Assembly (NCBI RefSeq): GCF_021044425.1
Contig: NZ_JAJNEC010000008.1
Location: 186,001-250,000 of the forward strand
From: Niabella pedocola
GTDB lineage: Bacteria; Bacteroidota; Bacteroidia; Chitinophagales; Chitinophagaceae
Reading direction: 5' to 3'
DNA length: 64,000 nucleotides
Part shown: piece after piece, positions 43,495 to 51,792 of the stretch
How the letters are laid out: the number at the start of each line of letters is the position of its first letter
Numbering within the stretch: position 1 is the first letter of the stretch
Made by a program: the position numbers and the translations under genes
The notes under the pieces: model-generated
Told to the model about the DNA's origin: nothing
Databases searched by the model: none
The model's input: the letters and a program-made list of their open reading frames with translations, nothing else

Positions 43495-44931
43495 TTACCA
43501 CACCTTCCACCGGAAGCCCAGGTTGCCTGTGAACTTCTGATCCAGGTAAGGATTTTCAAACATCCAGCCCCGGGTCTTATACGACAATGATCCCATCAGG
43601 CCGAAACGCCTGGTGAGCGCATAATATGGCTGCACGCTCAAGCCCATGCCCAAAACGCTCTGCCGTGAAAAAAAGAGCTGGTCTTTGGGTTGCAGCCATG
43701 CCGCCAGGTGTACATCCGTATGAAATCGTTTGGATGCTCTTTTTTGCAGTCCATATGCACGCATTTCCAGCGCAGGCAGCGTTAGCGCATCATTCCTGTT
43801 CACCCCAAGGCTTACCAGGAACTGGCGGTTATACAGATCCAGGAAAAAGTCGCCCCCGGCATAATAACCAAAAGACGTGGGCACACTGCGCAAGGCAAAA
43901 TTAAACAACACCCCCGGGCGCAGTTGTATACGGTTGATACCGATCATAAACGGGCTTACCAGGTTGAGGTATTGCATACGGCCGGTTTCCTTCAGAAAGT
44001 GCTTCATTCCGGGGCTGAGCTGCGATGCACTTACAGGCCGCCGGATCCCCACTCCATCCGGCCAGCTACCGCGTGTCTCATACGGCTCCTCCGGCGTAAA
44101 TAAATCATATACCCAGGCAGAGAAGTCATACCCGGTAAAATCCCGGGCCAGGATATCGTTTTTATCCTGCGCCAGGATGCTGTCCGTAATGCGGTTAAAC
44201 CGGCCCGAAAGCGGCAGCTTTACATAATTGATGGCATGAAAGGTTCCCAACAAGGATAACCCCACAAATGGATACCCGCTTTTCCGGAAAAAATTATCCT
44301 GCTGCATACGCCGGAAGTAGGCGTACTCGCCTTCCACACCTGCAGCCGCCAGCCGCACCTGGTCTGCAGGAAAACGCTTCTTCAGGTATACCAGGTCGGC
44401 GTCTTTTACCCGGGTAACGGCAATATCGAGTCCTTTGCCAAAATCCCAAACAGCATCATAGCTGTACACATGTCTTGCCGTCATTACGGCCCGGTGAAAC
44501 TCTTCATGCTGAAAGGCATAACCATAGGGTAATTTAATGGCCAGGTAATCGGTTCCCAGCGCAGTCGCATTTGCCAGCAGCCGGTTCAGCACATAGCCTG
44601 CGGTAGTCCGGGGCTTTTTCAACCGCTTCCATAGTGCATTATGTGCATAGTAAAGACTTCCATGCAGGTTATGCGCCATATCAGTAGCCTGGGTCATTCC
44701 GGGATTACGGTAAAAAGCACCATAGCCCTTGCCGTTAAAACGCCCGGGAAAAACGGCGCTTCCATCCTGCCTGCGGATCGTTTCCGTTTTGGCAGCATCC
44801 GTCATAAAAGGAAGATCGATCAGGTGCAGCTCCAGCTCCAGTGAGGGCGGAAGCGTGTCTTTCAATATCCGTTGCCCAAAAGCCGCTTGAATAGCGGTAC
44901 AAAAAAGCAACATAAGCGTCAGTCGGTTCAT
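43495..44931 (-). CDS. Outer-membrane protein with an HExxH motif, unknown function
   Basis: 478 aa with a signal peptide (MNRLTLMLLFCTAIQAAFGQ). Residues 142-146 read HEEFH within AFQHEEFHRAVMTARHVYSYD, the HExxH pattern of zinc metallopeptidases, and GVEGEYAYF near 198-206 offers a possible third ligand (Glu200 or Glu202). The C-terminal 170 residues alternate polar and apolar (RPGVLFNFALRSV, FFLDLYNRQFLVSLGVNR, GMGLSVQPYYALTRRFGLMG) and end GNLGFRWKVW, with a terminal Trp as in barrel proteins. I do not recognise a family. It may be a barrel with an associated protease-like domain; the metal site is a hypothesis. Confidence 0.7.
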   Translation of the reverse strand: MNRLTLMLLFCTAIQAAFGQRILKDTLPPSLELELHLIDLPFMTDAAKTETIRRQDGSAVFPGRFNGKGYGAFYRNPGMTQATDMAHNLHGSLYYAHNALWKRLKKPRTTAGYVLNRLLANATALGTDYLAIKLPYGYAFQHEEFHRAVMTARHVYSYDAVWDFGKGLDIAVTRVKDADLVYLKKRFPADQVRLAAAGVEGEYAYFRRMQQDNFFRKSGYPFVGLSLLGTFHAINYVKLPLSGRFNRITDSILAQDKNDILARDFTGYDFSAWVYDLFTPEEPYETRGSWPDGVGIRRPVSASQLSPGMKHFLKETGRMQYLNLVSPFMIGINRIQLRPGVLFNFALRSVPTSFGYYAGGDFFLDLYNRQFLVSLGVNRNDALTLPALEMRAYGLQKRASKRFHTDVHLAAWLQPKDQLFFSRQSVLGMGLSVQPYYALTRRFGLMGSLSYKTRGWMFENPYLDQKFTGNLGFRWKVW

Positions 44932-45267
44932 CGTTCATCTGTTTAGTAAAAGTTTCACCGGATGCAGTGCGTTAACAACAGGGCAGCTCCCGGCGCCGTA
45001 CGCATCATAGCTACGGGCATTTCATCCGGGCGCAAGTACATATATATACAGGTGCCCCTGCTGCAAAATCGACCAACGCCTGTAAACGGCGACCAAGCCG
45101 GAATTCAGACCCACCGAACGATAATACGCAACTTTTAAAGGAGCCTCAGCCAGTGCTTCTTTCATCAGCTACCCAACCGAACGGGACCGACCGCCGGTAT
45201 TACCAAAAAATAAATTTGGAGGTATAAAACGGGTTCATTTACTTTGTATTTCAAAGTACTTTTCAAA
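44932..45267. other. Divergent intergenic region with operator and promoter
   Basis: 336 bp between two divergent genes. No gene is seen. The right end holds TTTG at about 45215, a degenerate -7 element (TTACTTTG, 45239-45246) and a palindrome overlapping it. On the left, short blocks CGACCAACGCC and CGGCGACCAAG recur 15 bp apart. Confidence 0.45.
45240..45258. promoter_or_regulatory. Palindromic operator, copy 1
   Basis: TACTTTGTATTTCAAAGTA is a 19-bp palindrome with two non-pairing centre positions, overlapping the probable -7 element of the 45268 gene and followed by CTTTT. A second copy with the same extended pattern, ACTTTGnATTTCAAAGnACTTTT, precedes the DUF4173 gene at 46205-46227. Both flank the winged-helix regulator, its most likely binder. 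Confidence 0.65.
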
Positions 45268-45879
45268 ATGAACGATCCAAAAGATGACCTGCAGCATATC
45301 CGCCAGATGATGGAGCGCTCTTCCCGTTTTATTTCACTGAACGGTTTATCAGGTGTTGCCGCAGGCACCATTGCACTGATCGGTGCCGCCATCGCCTACT
45401 GGCTGTTTCAGCAACATAATATCGATTATTTTTCCGGTAACCGGTATACATACAACTATGCGCTGGAGTGGAAACTCATTCTGCTGGCAGCTGTGGTGCT
45501 GATTCTTGCCGTTGGATCCGGCATTCTTTTTACCATTCAGAAAAGCAAACGGAACGGGCTAAAAATATGGACCAGTACCACCCGGCTGTTACTGAGTCAT
45601 CTCCTCACACCGCTGATTGCAGGCGGCCTGTTTTGCATGGCCCTGTTTTACCACGGACTGTTTGGACTTATCGCTCCGGCCACCCTCCTTTTTTATGGGC
45701 TGGCGTTGATCAATGCTGCAAAATATACGTTTTCCGATATCCAGTACCTGGGATATTGTGAAACCTTCCTGGGAATCATTGCAGCATTTATTCCGGGTTA
45801 TGGACTCGTTTTTTGGGCGCTGGGGTTTGGTATATTGCACATCATTTATGGATTACTGATGTACAAAAAGTATAAGTAA
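45268..45879 (+). CDS. Multi-span membrane protein upstream of a winged-helix regulator
   Basis: 203 aa from MNDPKDDLQHIRQMMERSSR. An amphipathic start (HIRQMMERSSRFISLNGLSGVAAG) leads into about five or six membrane segments (near 28-45, 68-90, 103-125, 128-150, 160-180, 182-198). No enzymatic motif. Such a protein followed directly by a small winged-helix regulator is a recurrent Bacteroidota arrangement, and the operator over its promoter suggests autoregulation of the pair. The longer frame from 45244 runs through the operator, so the later ATG is chosen. Confidence 0.75.
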   Translation: MNDPKDDLQHIRQMMERSSRFISLNGLSGVAAGTIALIGAAIAYWLFQQHNIDYFSGNRYTYNYALEWKLILLAAVVLILAVGSGILFTIQKSKRNGLKIWTSTTRLLLSHLLTPLIAGGLFCMALFYHGLFGLIAPATLLFYGLALINAAKYTFSDIQYLGYCETFLGIIAAFIPGYGLVFWALGFGILHIIYGLLMYKKYK

Positions 45880-45900
45880 GGATATTTGCAGAGGCGCATC

Positions 45901-46188
45901 ATGAGCATTATAGAAAAATTAAATAAGGATTTTGAAAGCCGGGTACGACTGGGTATTATGTCGGTATTGGTGGTCAATGGCTGGGTAGACTTCCTCGAAA
46001 TGAAAGAACACCTGGGCGTTACGGACGGTAACCTGGCCAGTCATATTACTGCGCTGGAAACCAAAAAATATATTGAGGTAAAAAAAGAATTCGTTGGCAA
46101 AAAAACAAAAACCTCCTACAAGGTCACCCGCACCGGGAAGGACGCCTTTGTACAGCATATTAATGCATTGGGCCGCTTGTTGAAATAA
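45901..46188 (+). CDS. Winged-helix transcriptional regulator (MarR/ArsR-like)
   Basis: 95 aa from MSIIEKLNKDFESRVRLGIM. It is a single winged HTH: RLGIMSVLVVNGWVDFLEMKEHLGVTDGNLASHITALETKKYIEVKKEFVGKKTKTSYKVT-type layout, with the recognition helix at TDGNLASHITALE (about 39-51) and the wing at EFVGKKTKTSYKVT. This group is common in Bacteroidota beside membrane-protein genes. AGAGG 7 bp before the ATG supports this start. It lies between two copies of a palindrome, the likely operators. Confidence 0.9.
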   Translation: MSIIEKLNKDFESRVRLGIMSVLVVNGWVDFLEMKEHLGVTDGNLASHITALETKKYIEVKKEFVGKKTKTSYKVTRTGKDAFVQHINALGRLLK

Positions 46189-46204
46189 TTTTTTTTACAC
46201 ATAC

Positions 46205-46227
46205 ACTTTGAATTTCAAAGCACTTTT
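46205..46227. promoter_or_regulatory. Palindromic operator, copy 2
   Basis: ACTTTGAATTTCAAAGCACT plus TTT; the core CTTTGAATTTCAAAG (46206-46220) is a palindrome except for the centre. It has the same pattern and the same distance relation to a start codon (15-23 bp upstream of 46243) as copy 1. A TTG about 25 bp upstream may serve as -33 element. It therefore probably controls DUF4173 and the exosortase genes behind it. Confidence 0.65.
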
Positions 46228-46242
46228 AAAAAAAACAATAAA

Positions 46243-47604
46243 ATGAAAAAGAATCTTGTCCTGTTCGTGGGCGTTGTGCTGTTTGTGGCCCTGTTTTATA
46301 ACCGGGAACCGGGTTTGAACTTCAGTCTTTTCGCCATCCTTGCCTGGCTGGCCATCGTACTGACCACAGAAAGAGAAAACCACAAGCCTACCTTCTGGTG
46401 GCTGACAGCAGCACTGGGCATAGCAACAGGCGCCTTTGCCTGGTATGGGGATCCGGTTTCCTTCCTCGCTGTTTTTGCCTCGCTGGTTGCGCTTACCTGC
46501 AAAGCCCATCAGCCGGTTATAAATGTATTGCTGGTTCCTTTTGCAGGGGCAGCTAATTTCATCAGCTTCCTTTTCCGGGCCCCGGTACTTACGGGCTGGT
46601 TGCCGGTAAACGGTATTTTCACCGCCGCTTTCTACAAAAAAGCCGTTTACTATTTCCTGATCCCGGCAATGCTGGCTACCATATTCCTGGTGGTCTACAG
46701 TTCCAGCAGTGACCTCTTTCAATCATTTTTTTATATCAACTGGAATGCGGACTTTTTACAGATCGGGTTTCTGAGTGCGCTGGGATTCTTCCTGATGTTT
46801 TGCTTCGTACACTATTGGGCACCGTCGCAGCTATTCCTGGTTAATAACAAGCTAAACGATCACTTCCAGGAAGCATACCGGTTGTCGTTACAGGGCCCGC
46901 AGCACCCGGACGCCGGTTTTTATCGCAAAAGCGCCGAGATCTCCTTTATACTCCTGAACATCCTCGTGTTGTTTTTTATTGTTACCTATTGCGTTGAACA
47001 ATTTGGCCATATGAACAGGGGCGGCAGTTTGAGCAGTGCATTACATGAACGGGTATACCTGCTTATTTTTTCTATTGCAATGGCCATCCTGGTGATTATG
47101 CTATTTTTTAAAGGCCGGCTTAATTTCGATGCAAAAGCGCGCCTCCTCCGCAACAGCGCCTATGCCTGGATCCTGCTCAACCTTTTTCTCGCAGGTGTTG
47201 TAGCCTTAAAGAACAACCAGTATATCGAAGCCTACGGGCTTACATTTAAGCGGATCGGGGTGCATATCTTCCTGTTGCTTTGCATTGCCGGGCTGCTGCT
47301 GACCATCTTAAAGATCAAAAACCGCAAAACCAATGCCTACCTGGCCGGTCGCATGTTATGGGTTTTCTATACCACACTCATTATCGGCTGCGTTGTAAAC
47401 TGGAGCTGGATCGTTACCAAATATAACCTGGCGCACGCCCAAACCTTCGATCTTCAATACGCCCAACGTCTTCCTTTTAATAAGCAATTACTTTATGATG
47501 CAGGAAAACTTACCAAGGAGGAGCTTTATCAAATTCGTTACGATCATCAGCAGCGTCCTCTTCTTTCGCAAAACCTGTATTATTCTTTTTTAAAAACACG
47601 CTAA
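46243..47604 (+). CDS. DUF4173/DUF4153 membrane protein
   Basis: 453 aa with about ten membrane segments spread along the chain and few charged residues outside loops. The region from NLNFDAKARLLRNSAYAWILLNLFLAGVVALKNNQYIEAYGLTFKRIGVHIFLLLCIAGLLLT carries the conserved Y-x-x-x-Y-G-L-T-x-x-R-x-x-V box of DUF4173, followed near the end by a soluble tail (DLQYAQRLPFNKQLLYDAGKLTKEEL). Function unknown. It is the first gene behind operator copy 2, and the exosortase gene starts 11 bp after it. Confidence 0.85.
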   Translation: MKKNLVLFVGVVLFVALFYNREPGLNFSLFAILAWLAIVLTTERENHKPTFWWLTAALGIATGAFAWYGDPVSFLAVFASLVALTCKAHQPVINVLLVPFAGAANFISFLFRAPVLTGWLPVNGIFTAAFYKKAVYYFLIPAMLATIFLVVYSSSSDLFQSFFYINWNADFLQIGFLSALGFFLMFCFVHYWAPSQLFLVNNKLNDHFQEAYRLSLQGPQHPDAGFYRKSAEISFILLNILVLFFIVTYCVEQFGHMNRGGSLSSALHERVYLLIFSIAMAILVIMLFFKGRLNFDAKARLLRNSAYAWILLNLFLAGVVALKNNQYIEAYGLTFKRIGVHIFLLLCIAGLLLTILKIKNRKTNAYLAGRMLWVFYTTLIIGCVVNWSWIVTKYNLAHAQTFDLQYAQRLPFNKQLLYDAGKLTKEELYQIRYDHQQRPLLSQNLYYSFLKTR

Positions 47605-47615
47605 CCGCAAATAAC

Positions 47616-48152
47616 ATGTCCATTAAACAAAAGATGCTCCTCACGGTCGCCGGCAGTCTGATACTGATCCTGCTGAAACTGCTGCTGCGGCAATCAGATG
47701 CCGACGACCTGTATTTTCTGCTGGCTCCAGTCAGCGCTATCATTGAAGCCACCGGAAACTACCATGCTCAATTCATTTCCGGTGCGGGTTTCTTTTTCAG
47801 GGATCTGCATGTGATCATTAACAAGTCCTGCTCAGGAGCCACCTTTATGCTGACGGCACTGTTACCAGCAGGATACCTGCTTCTGAGCTATTCTCGCAAC
47901 GTCAAAAGTTTCTTTAAAACATTCCCCATAGCCCTGCTTTTTGTATACTTCCTTACCATATTGGCAAATACTACCCGGATCTTAACAGCGATAAAACTGG
48001 GTGGCACATCTTTTCTCATGGGCCATATAGCTCCTGAGAAATTGCATGAATTATTGGGTATGATCACCTACCTCTTCTACCTGATCTCTGCCTTCCTGCT
48101 GACAGAAAAACTGCTCCAACTAAAATCAAGAAAATATGCGCACCCTGCTTAG
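47616..48152 (+). CDS. xrtK: Exosortase, XrtK type
   Basis: Membrane cysteine protease/transpeptidase thought to cut CTERM sorting signals. 178 aa with five or six membrane spans. The catalytic set is complete: Cys72 in IINKSCSGATFML, Arg121 in LANTTRILTAIKLGG and His144 in APEKLHELLGMITY, each at the mouth of a span as in other exosortases. The small size and the pairing with an MSEP-CTERM protein point to XrtK. It overlaps the downstream target gene by 17 bp, so the two are translationally coupled. XrtN was considered because the partner has a VIT-like part. Confidence 0.85.
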   Translation: MSIKQKMLLTVAGSLILILLKLLLRQSDADDLYFLLAPVSAIIEATGNYHAQFISGAGFFFRDLHVIINKSCSGATFMLTALLPAGYLLLSYSRNVKSFFKTFPIALLFVYFLTILANTTRILTAIKLGGTSFLMGHIAPEKLHELLGMITYLFYLISAFLLTEKLLQLKSRKYAHPA

Positions 48153-50949
48153 CCCGAAATGGGTATTGCTGATCAATACACTTCCCGTTATTCTTTTATC
48201 GATTCTTTATGTAAAAGATTACAACGTCATACATTCCTTGCTGGATGCACACAGCAGATCGTTCTGGCATAGCTATGGGCTCCTGCTGACGCTGCTGACC
48301 CTAATTAACACTGCTTATTGCATAACGGCAGCCCGGCGAAAAAAATTGCTGACACTCTCCTACGGATGTGCATCCTTACTGGTGTACCTGGCTTTTTCAT
48401 ACTTCTATTTGTATCATGCCACCATTCTCTTTCCCCCTCAATTACCCAACTGGATGGTCAGCGGTATCACCGCCTTGTACACCGGCACCTTCCTGATGCC
48501 CACCATGGTGCATGCACTAATTATTGTAATGATCTACTGTACCCGGCACATTCAGAAACGAAATGCATGGCCAAGCTTTGGCGCAGCCATCGCCGCTCCA
48601 TCACTGGCGTATCTTTTTATTCAGGCGCTTCTGCCCACCTGGTCGCGCAACACATCCGGCAACCGGATGATCGAACATGCAATCAATGTGATCTACATCG
48701 CGCTGGTAGTTATATTCCTTTTCTTTCTTTTTCGTTTCTTATATATTTTATTATGCAAAAAGGAGAAATGGTTCCTCACCACCCGAACAATCTGGTTCTT
48801 TCTTATCGGCATCCTGTTCCCCGTGATCGGGCTTTGTGTCAACAAGAAAGAGAATAATTTCTTTGGAAATTTTTCGGATCCCTGGTTCTTTATTCTCGCG
48901 ATACTCAATGGTGTGCTGCTCTGTTTACCCGAAACGGGCAGCCGGCGTTACCTACTGTTCTTATTTTCAGGCCGTTGCTTTACCCTTTGTTACACCCTCT
49001 ATTTCTTCTTTGTCTTCCTACCCTTCCTGCCCCTGTCAGTGATTGCCATCATCGCCTATGGGGCAGGATTTTTGATGCTGACACCGCCCGCGCTTTTTTG
49101 CATTCATATTCACAAACTGATGCAACAGTACAAAGCGCTTCAACAGGAATGTTCCTGGCTCGCAATTAAAGGTATTGCCCTGTTCATGATTATTCCGGTC
49201 ATTCTTTTCAGTTCTCTGGTCTATGAAAGGATCAATCTTCATAAAGCGCTCGAATATGTCTACAATCCCGACCTGTCCAAAACCTATTCTATCAGCAGTA
49301 ATACACTGTCGGCAACCCTGAATGCCATAGACAAAAACAGGCGGCCGGATCCTCTGGCAATCACCGGCGAGGCACAGCCTTACCTCTCCTCATTTTATAA
49401 TTGGGCGGTACTGGATAACCTTTCCCTGACCGAAACCAAAAGCCACCAACTCCGGCAGATCTTCCTGGGCGACAGTAGCATGCACGTATCAAAAGCCACC
49501 TTAAACAGAAGTGCCGTACTCACAAACCTGACGGCTGACTCACATTATGACTCTAATGCCGGTGCGTGGCTCAGTACGGTTGCTATTGAACTATCCAATA
49601 CAACTACCGCTACGGGCGAATATGAAACCAGCATCCGGTTGCCTGCAGGATGCTTTGTAAGCAACTATTATTTATATGTCGGTAACCGAAAAGAGCAGGG
49701 GATTCTTGCTGAAAAACGAACCGCTCAGTGGGTATTTAACCAGATCCGCAATGAACGCAGGGATCCGGGCATCCTGTATTATAAAAACCCAGATGAACTG
49801 ACGCTAAAAGTATTTCCCTTTACATCAAAAGAGATCCGGAAAACCGGTATCGAGTTCTTACATAAAGACCCGGTAACGCTTACGATTGATGGTCATACGA
49901 TTCAATTGGGAGATATTGCTGCTCCGCCGCCGCTCTTACCCGCAGCAGCCATGGGGCCGATATATCTTACAGCCAGTGAAAAAAAACGACTTCCCCGCGT
50001 ATTCCGCAAACCTTATTATCATTTCCTGGTGGATGTATCAGCTGCTTCAGCTCCTTATATCCGGCAACAGGCAAAAACTGTTGACAGCCTTATAACTATA
50101 CTGGGACTGCCTGCAAGAAGAGGCCAGGTAAGCCTTGTGAACAGCCAGGTACATACTTTTAAAACCGGGGGCCAATGGAAAAACATGTTACATCATATGC
50201 ATAGAGACGGAGGCTTCTTCCTTGAACGTGCGCTGCAGCAAAGCCTTACTCAGGCCTACCTAAGCAACAAAACACAATATCCCGTCTTTATAGTTGTTAC
50301 CAACCACTTAACACAGGCGATATTAAATCCCGAACGCAAGGCATTAGCGTTCAGTTTTCCGGAGAAGGGAAATTATTTTGTTGCGGCCGGTACTGAAAAA
50401 GTCATGGCCTTCTCATTGCTGGATAACACGCCCGATACACTGAGCAACGGTATCCATCGCAATACGGCGCCGGTTCTTGCATATCCCGACCTGACACGCC
50501 CGACCGATTATTTAAATACAGATGACACACCCGCCATTATAATCAACAAGGATCATACAACCAATGACCATCCCTTTAAAAAAGATTGGGCATCCGCCCT
50601 GGCGCTTTATGCAAATACACAGCAAATGCAGCGCTATCCCATTCTTCAGAAAAAAGGCTGGTTACAGGATGTCCGGCATAGTTTTCAATCAGGTATTCTC
50701 ACGCCTAACACCGCGTATATAGTGGTAGAGAACGAAGCACAGAAAAGCGCTCTTTATCAAAAACAAAAAGAGGTAATCGCCGGAAACAAGAACCTGGATG
50801 TAGACGATGAATCTTCAGCCATGAGTGAGCCGGGGCTACTGGTGTTATTCCTATTCCTGCTCCTGTTATTGCTCAGAAACAGGAGCAAACTGCGATACGC
50901 GTTCAGTCAATCAAACAGCACCAAACAATTCCACCATGAAAAAATATAA
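48136..50949 (+). CDS. MSEP-CTERM sorting domain protein
   Basis: 937 aa, the dedicated target of the neighbouring exosortase. The N-terminal half (about 1-375) has some ten membrane spans. A large extracytoplasmic part follows, whose section at about 476-585 resembles a VIT domain (YETSIRLPAGCFVSNYYLYVG, then ILAEKRTAQWVFNQIRNE and ELTLKVFPFTSKEIRKTGIEF), with a vWA-like stretch behind (FLVDVSAASAPYIRQQAKTVDSLI). The C-terminal signal is MSEPG at 896-900, a hydrophobic run of about 14 residues, then RNRSKLRY. A cytoplasmic tail of 17 residues follows the basic cluster, longer than usual. Confidence 0.85.
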   Translation: MRTLLSPKWVLLINTLPVILLSILYVKDYNVIHSLLDAHSRSFWHSYGLLLTLLTLINTAYCITAARRKKLLTLSYGCASLLVYLAFSYFYLYHATILFPPQLPNWMVSGITALYTGTFLMPTMVHALIIVMIYCTRHIQKRNAWPSFGAAIAAPSLAYLFIQALLPTWSRNTSGNRMIEHAINVIYIALVVIFLFFLFRFLYILLCKKEKWFLTTRTIWFFLIGILFPVIGLCVNKKENNFFGNFSDPWFFILAILNGVLLCLPETGSRRYLLFLFSGRCFTLCYTLYFFFVFLPFLPLSVIAIIAYGAGFLMLTPPALFCIHIHKLMQQYKALQQECSWLAIKGIALFMIIPVILFSSLVYERINLHKALEYVYNPDLSKTYSISSNTLSATLNAIDKNRRPDPLAITGEAQPYLSSFYNWAVLDNLSLTETKSHQLRQIFLGDSSMHVSKATLNRSAVLTNLTADSHYDSNAGAWLSTVAIELSNTTTATGEYETSIRLPAGCFVSNYYLYVGNRKEQGILAEKRTAQWVFNQIRNERRDPGILYYKNPDELTLKVFPFTSKEIRKTGIEFLHKDPVTLTIDGHTIQLGDIAAPPPLLPAAAMGPIYLTASEKKRLPRVFRKPYYHFLVDVSAASAPYIRQQAKTVDSLITILGLPARRGQVSLVNSQVHTFKTGGQWKNMLHHMHRDGGFFLERALQQSLTQAYLSNKTQYPVFIVVTNHLTQAILNPERKALAFSFPEKGNYFVAAGTEKVMAFSLLDNTPDTLSNGIHRNTAPVLAYPDLTRPTDYLNTDDTPAIIINKDHTTNDHPFKKDWASALALYANTQQMQRYPILQKKGWLQDVRHSFQSGILTPNTAYIVVENEAQKSALYQKQKEVIAGNKNLDVDDESSAMSEPGLLVLFLFLLLLLLRNRSKLRYAFSQSNSTKQFHHEKI

Positions 50950-51016
50950 TCTACTCATTCTTTTTACACTCCTCGCTACTATTGTAATCCTTACCGTGCT
51001 GGTTTTGAAAAAATAA
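50936..51016 (+). CDS. 26-aa single-span membrane peptide
   Basis: The frame MKKYNLLILFTLLATIVILT plus VLVLKK is a hydrophobic helix with Lys at both ends. It overlaps the end of the MSEP-CTERM gene by 14 bp in another frame, the usual layout of coupled genes in this operon. A leader or small subunit of the exosortase system is possible. It could also be a chance frame; no homologue is known to me. Confidence 0.45.
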   Translation: MKKYNLLILFTLLATIVILTVLVLKK

Positions 51017-51086
51017 ACGAACGAAAACGGATGGATTTGAAGATGGCTATCGCTGCAACCGAGGTAATTAAACGCTGAGTTTTTGA

Positions 51087-51279
51087 TTACCGGTCCGGAT
51101 ACAGTAAGTATTGTTACCGCATTTTTTTATAATCACTCATTCCCGGTTCCCAGGAATCAAGGATCTGTTTTACCGGTTTACCGGCCACGATCTGTTTTTT
51201 AAAATCATACACTCCTGCCTGGCGGCCGATGCTTCCCGTCTGGTTGCTTCGACTGCGGTTAAAGTACCGTTCCTTATTC
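51087..51279 (-). pseudogene. Decayed C-terminal fragment of a DUF1343 (NamZ-like) protein
   Basis: The minus-strand frame reads ...YFNRSRSNQTGSIGRQAGVY, then DFKKQIVAGKPVKQILDSWE and PGMSDYKKMR, a stop codon (51114-51116), and QYLLYPDR before a second stop at 51087. The pattern [K/R]QI-x-A-G-K-x-x-x-x-I-x-x-S-W-x-P-G-[LM]-x-x-[FY]-K-K-M-R-x-Q-Y-L-L-Y-P-D matches the end of DUF1343/NamZ exo-N-acetylmuramidases. The stop replaces the residue between R and Q, and the 5' part is missing at the OsmC end, so it is a remnant. Confidence 0.6.
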
Positions 51280-51283
51280 AACC

Positions 51284-51772
51284 TCAGGAAACAACCCCTT
51301 CTTTTATGATGATTTCCGGCTGATGCGCCACCGGGAAATTAACCGAGTTGGCAATAAAACAGAACCGGTGCGCCCGTTGGTGCAGTTCCAGCGCCAGCGC
51401 GGATTGTGCGCCGTTTGTGATGGTGACAACCGGATAAAGCGTTACCCCGGTAAACCGGCCGCTTCCATCCGGATCTGTTTGCATTTGGCCTCTTGCCGCA
51501 TCGGTATAGGCTGTTACTTCGATGCCGGCTTCGGCGCAAAGATGCAGGTACCAGAGCATATGGCAGTTCGACAAGGACGCCAGGAACAATTCCTCCGGGT
51601 TATACCGCTTCGCGTCGCCCCGGAAGGCCGGATCCGATGAACCCGGGATCACCGGTTTGTCCGCAGCATGGATCGTATGATCCCGGCTATAGGCGGTATA
51701 CCCGGCCGTTCCTTTTCCCAGATTACCCGTCCAGGTGATGGTTACCTGGTAATGATGCTCATGATGCGCCAT
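51284..51772 (-). CDS. OsmC family protein
   Basis: 162 aa. The N-terminal HHYQVTITWTGNLGKGTAGYTAYSRDHTI is followed by FLASLSNCHMLWYLHLCAEAG, the OsmC/Ohr helix with the two active cysteines near residues 84 and 93. OsmC-type proteins reduce organic peroxides. The last 10 codons run close to the decayed NamZ fragment, but the reading frame is intact. It stands 20 bp downstream of a VOC protein on the same strand, so they may share a transcript. Confidence 0.9.
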   Translation of the reverse strand: MAHHEHHYQVTITWTGNLGKGTAGYTAYSRDHTIHAADKPVIPGSSDPAFRGDAKRYNPEELFLASLSNCHMLWYLHLCAEAGIEVTAYTDAARGQMQTDPDGSGRFTGVTLYPVVTITNGAQSALALELHQRAHRFCFIANSVNFPVAHQPEIIIKEGVVS

Positions 51773-51792
51773 CTATAAGTTCTTTAAAACGA

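Noticed and set aside
45165..45392. Minus-strand frame across the divergent promoter region at 45165-45392
   Set aside because: It overlaps the operator and the 45268 gene in antisense and resembles no family.
47616..50949. An XrtN system instead of XrtK
   Set aside because: The target has a VIT-like part, which fits XrtN targets, but its C-terminal signal begins with MSEPG, the hallmark of the XrtK target family, and its length (937 aa) fits that family. Profile scores would settle it.
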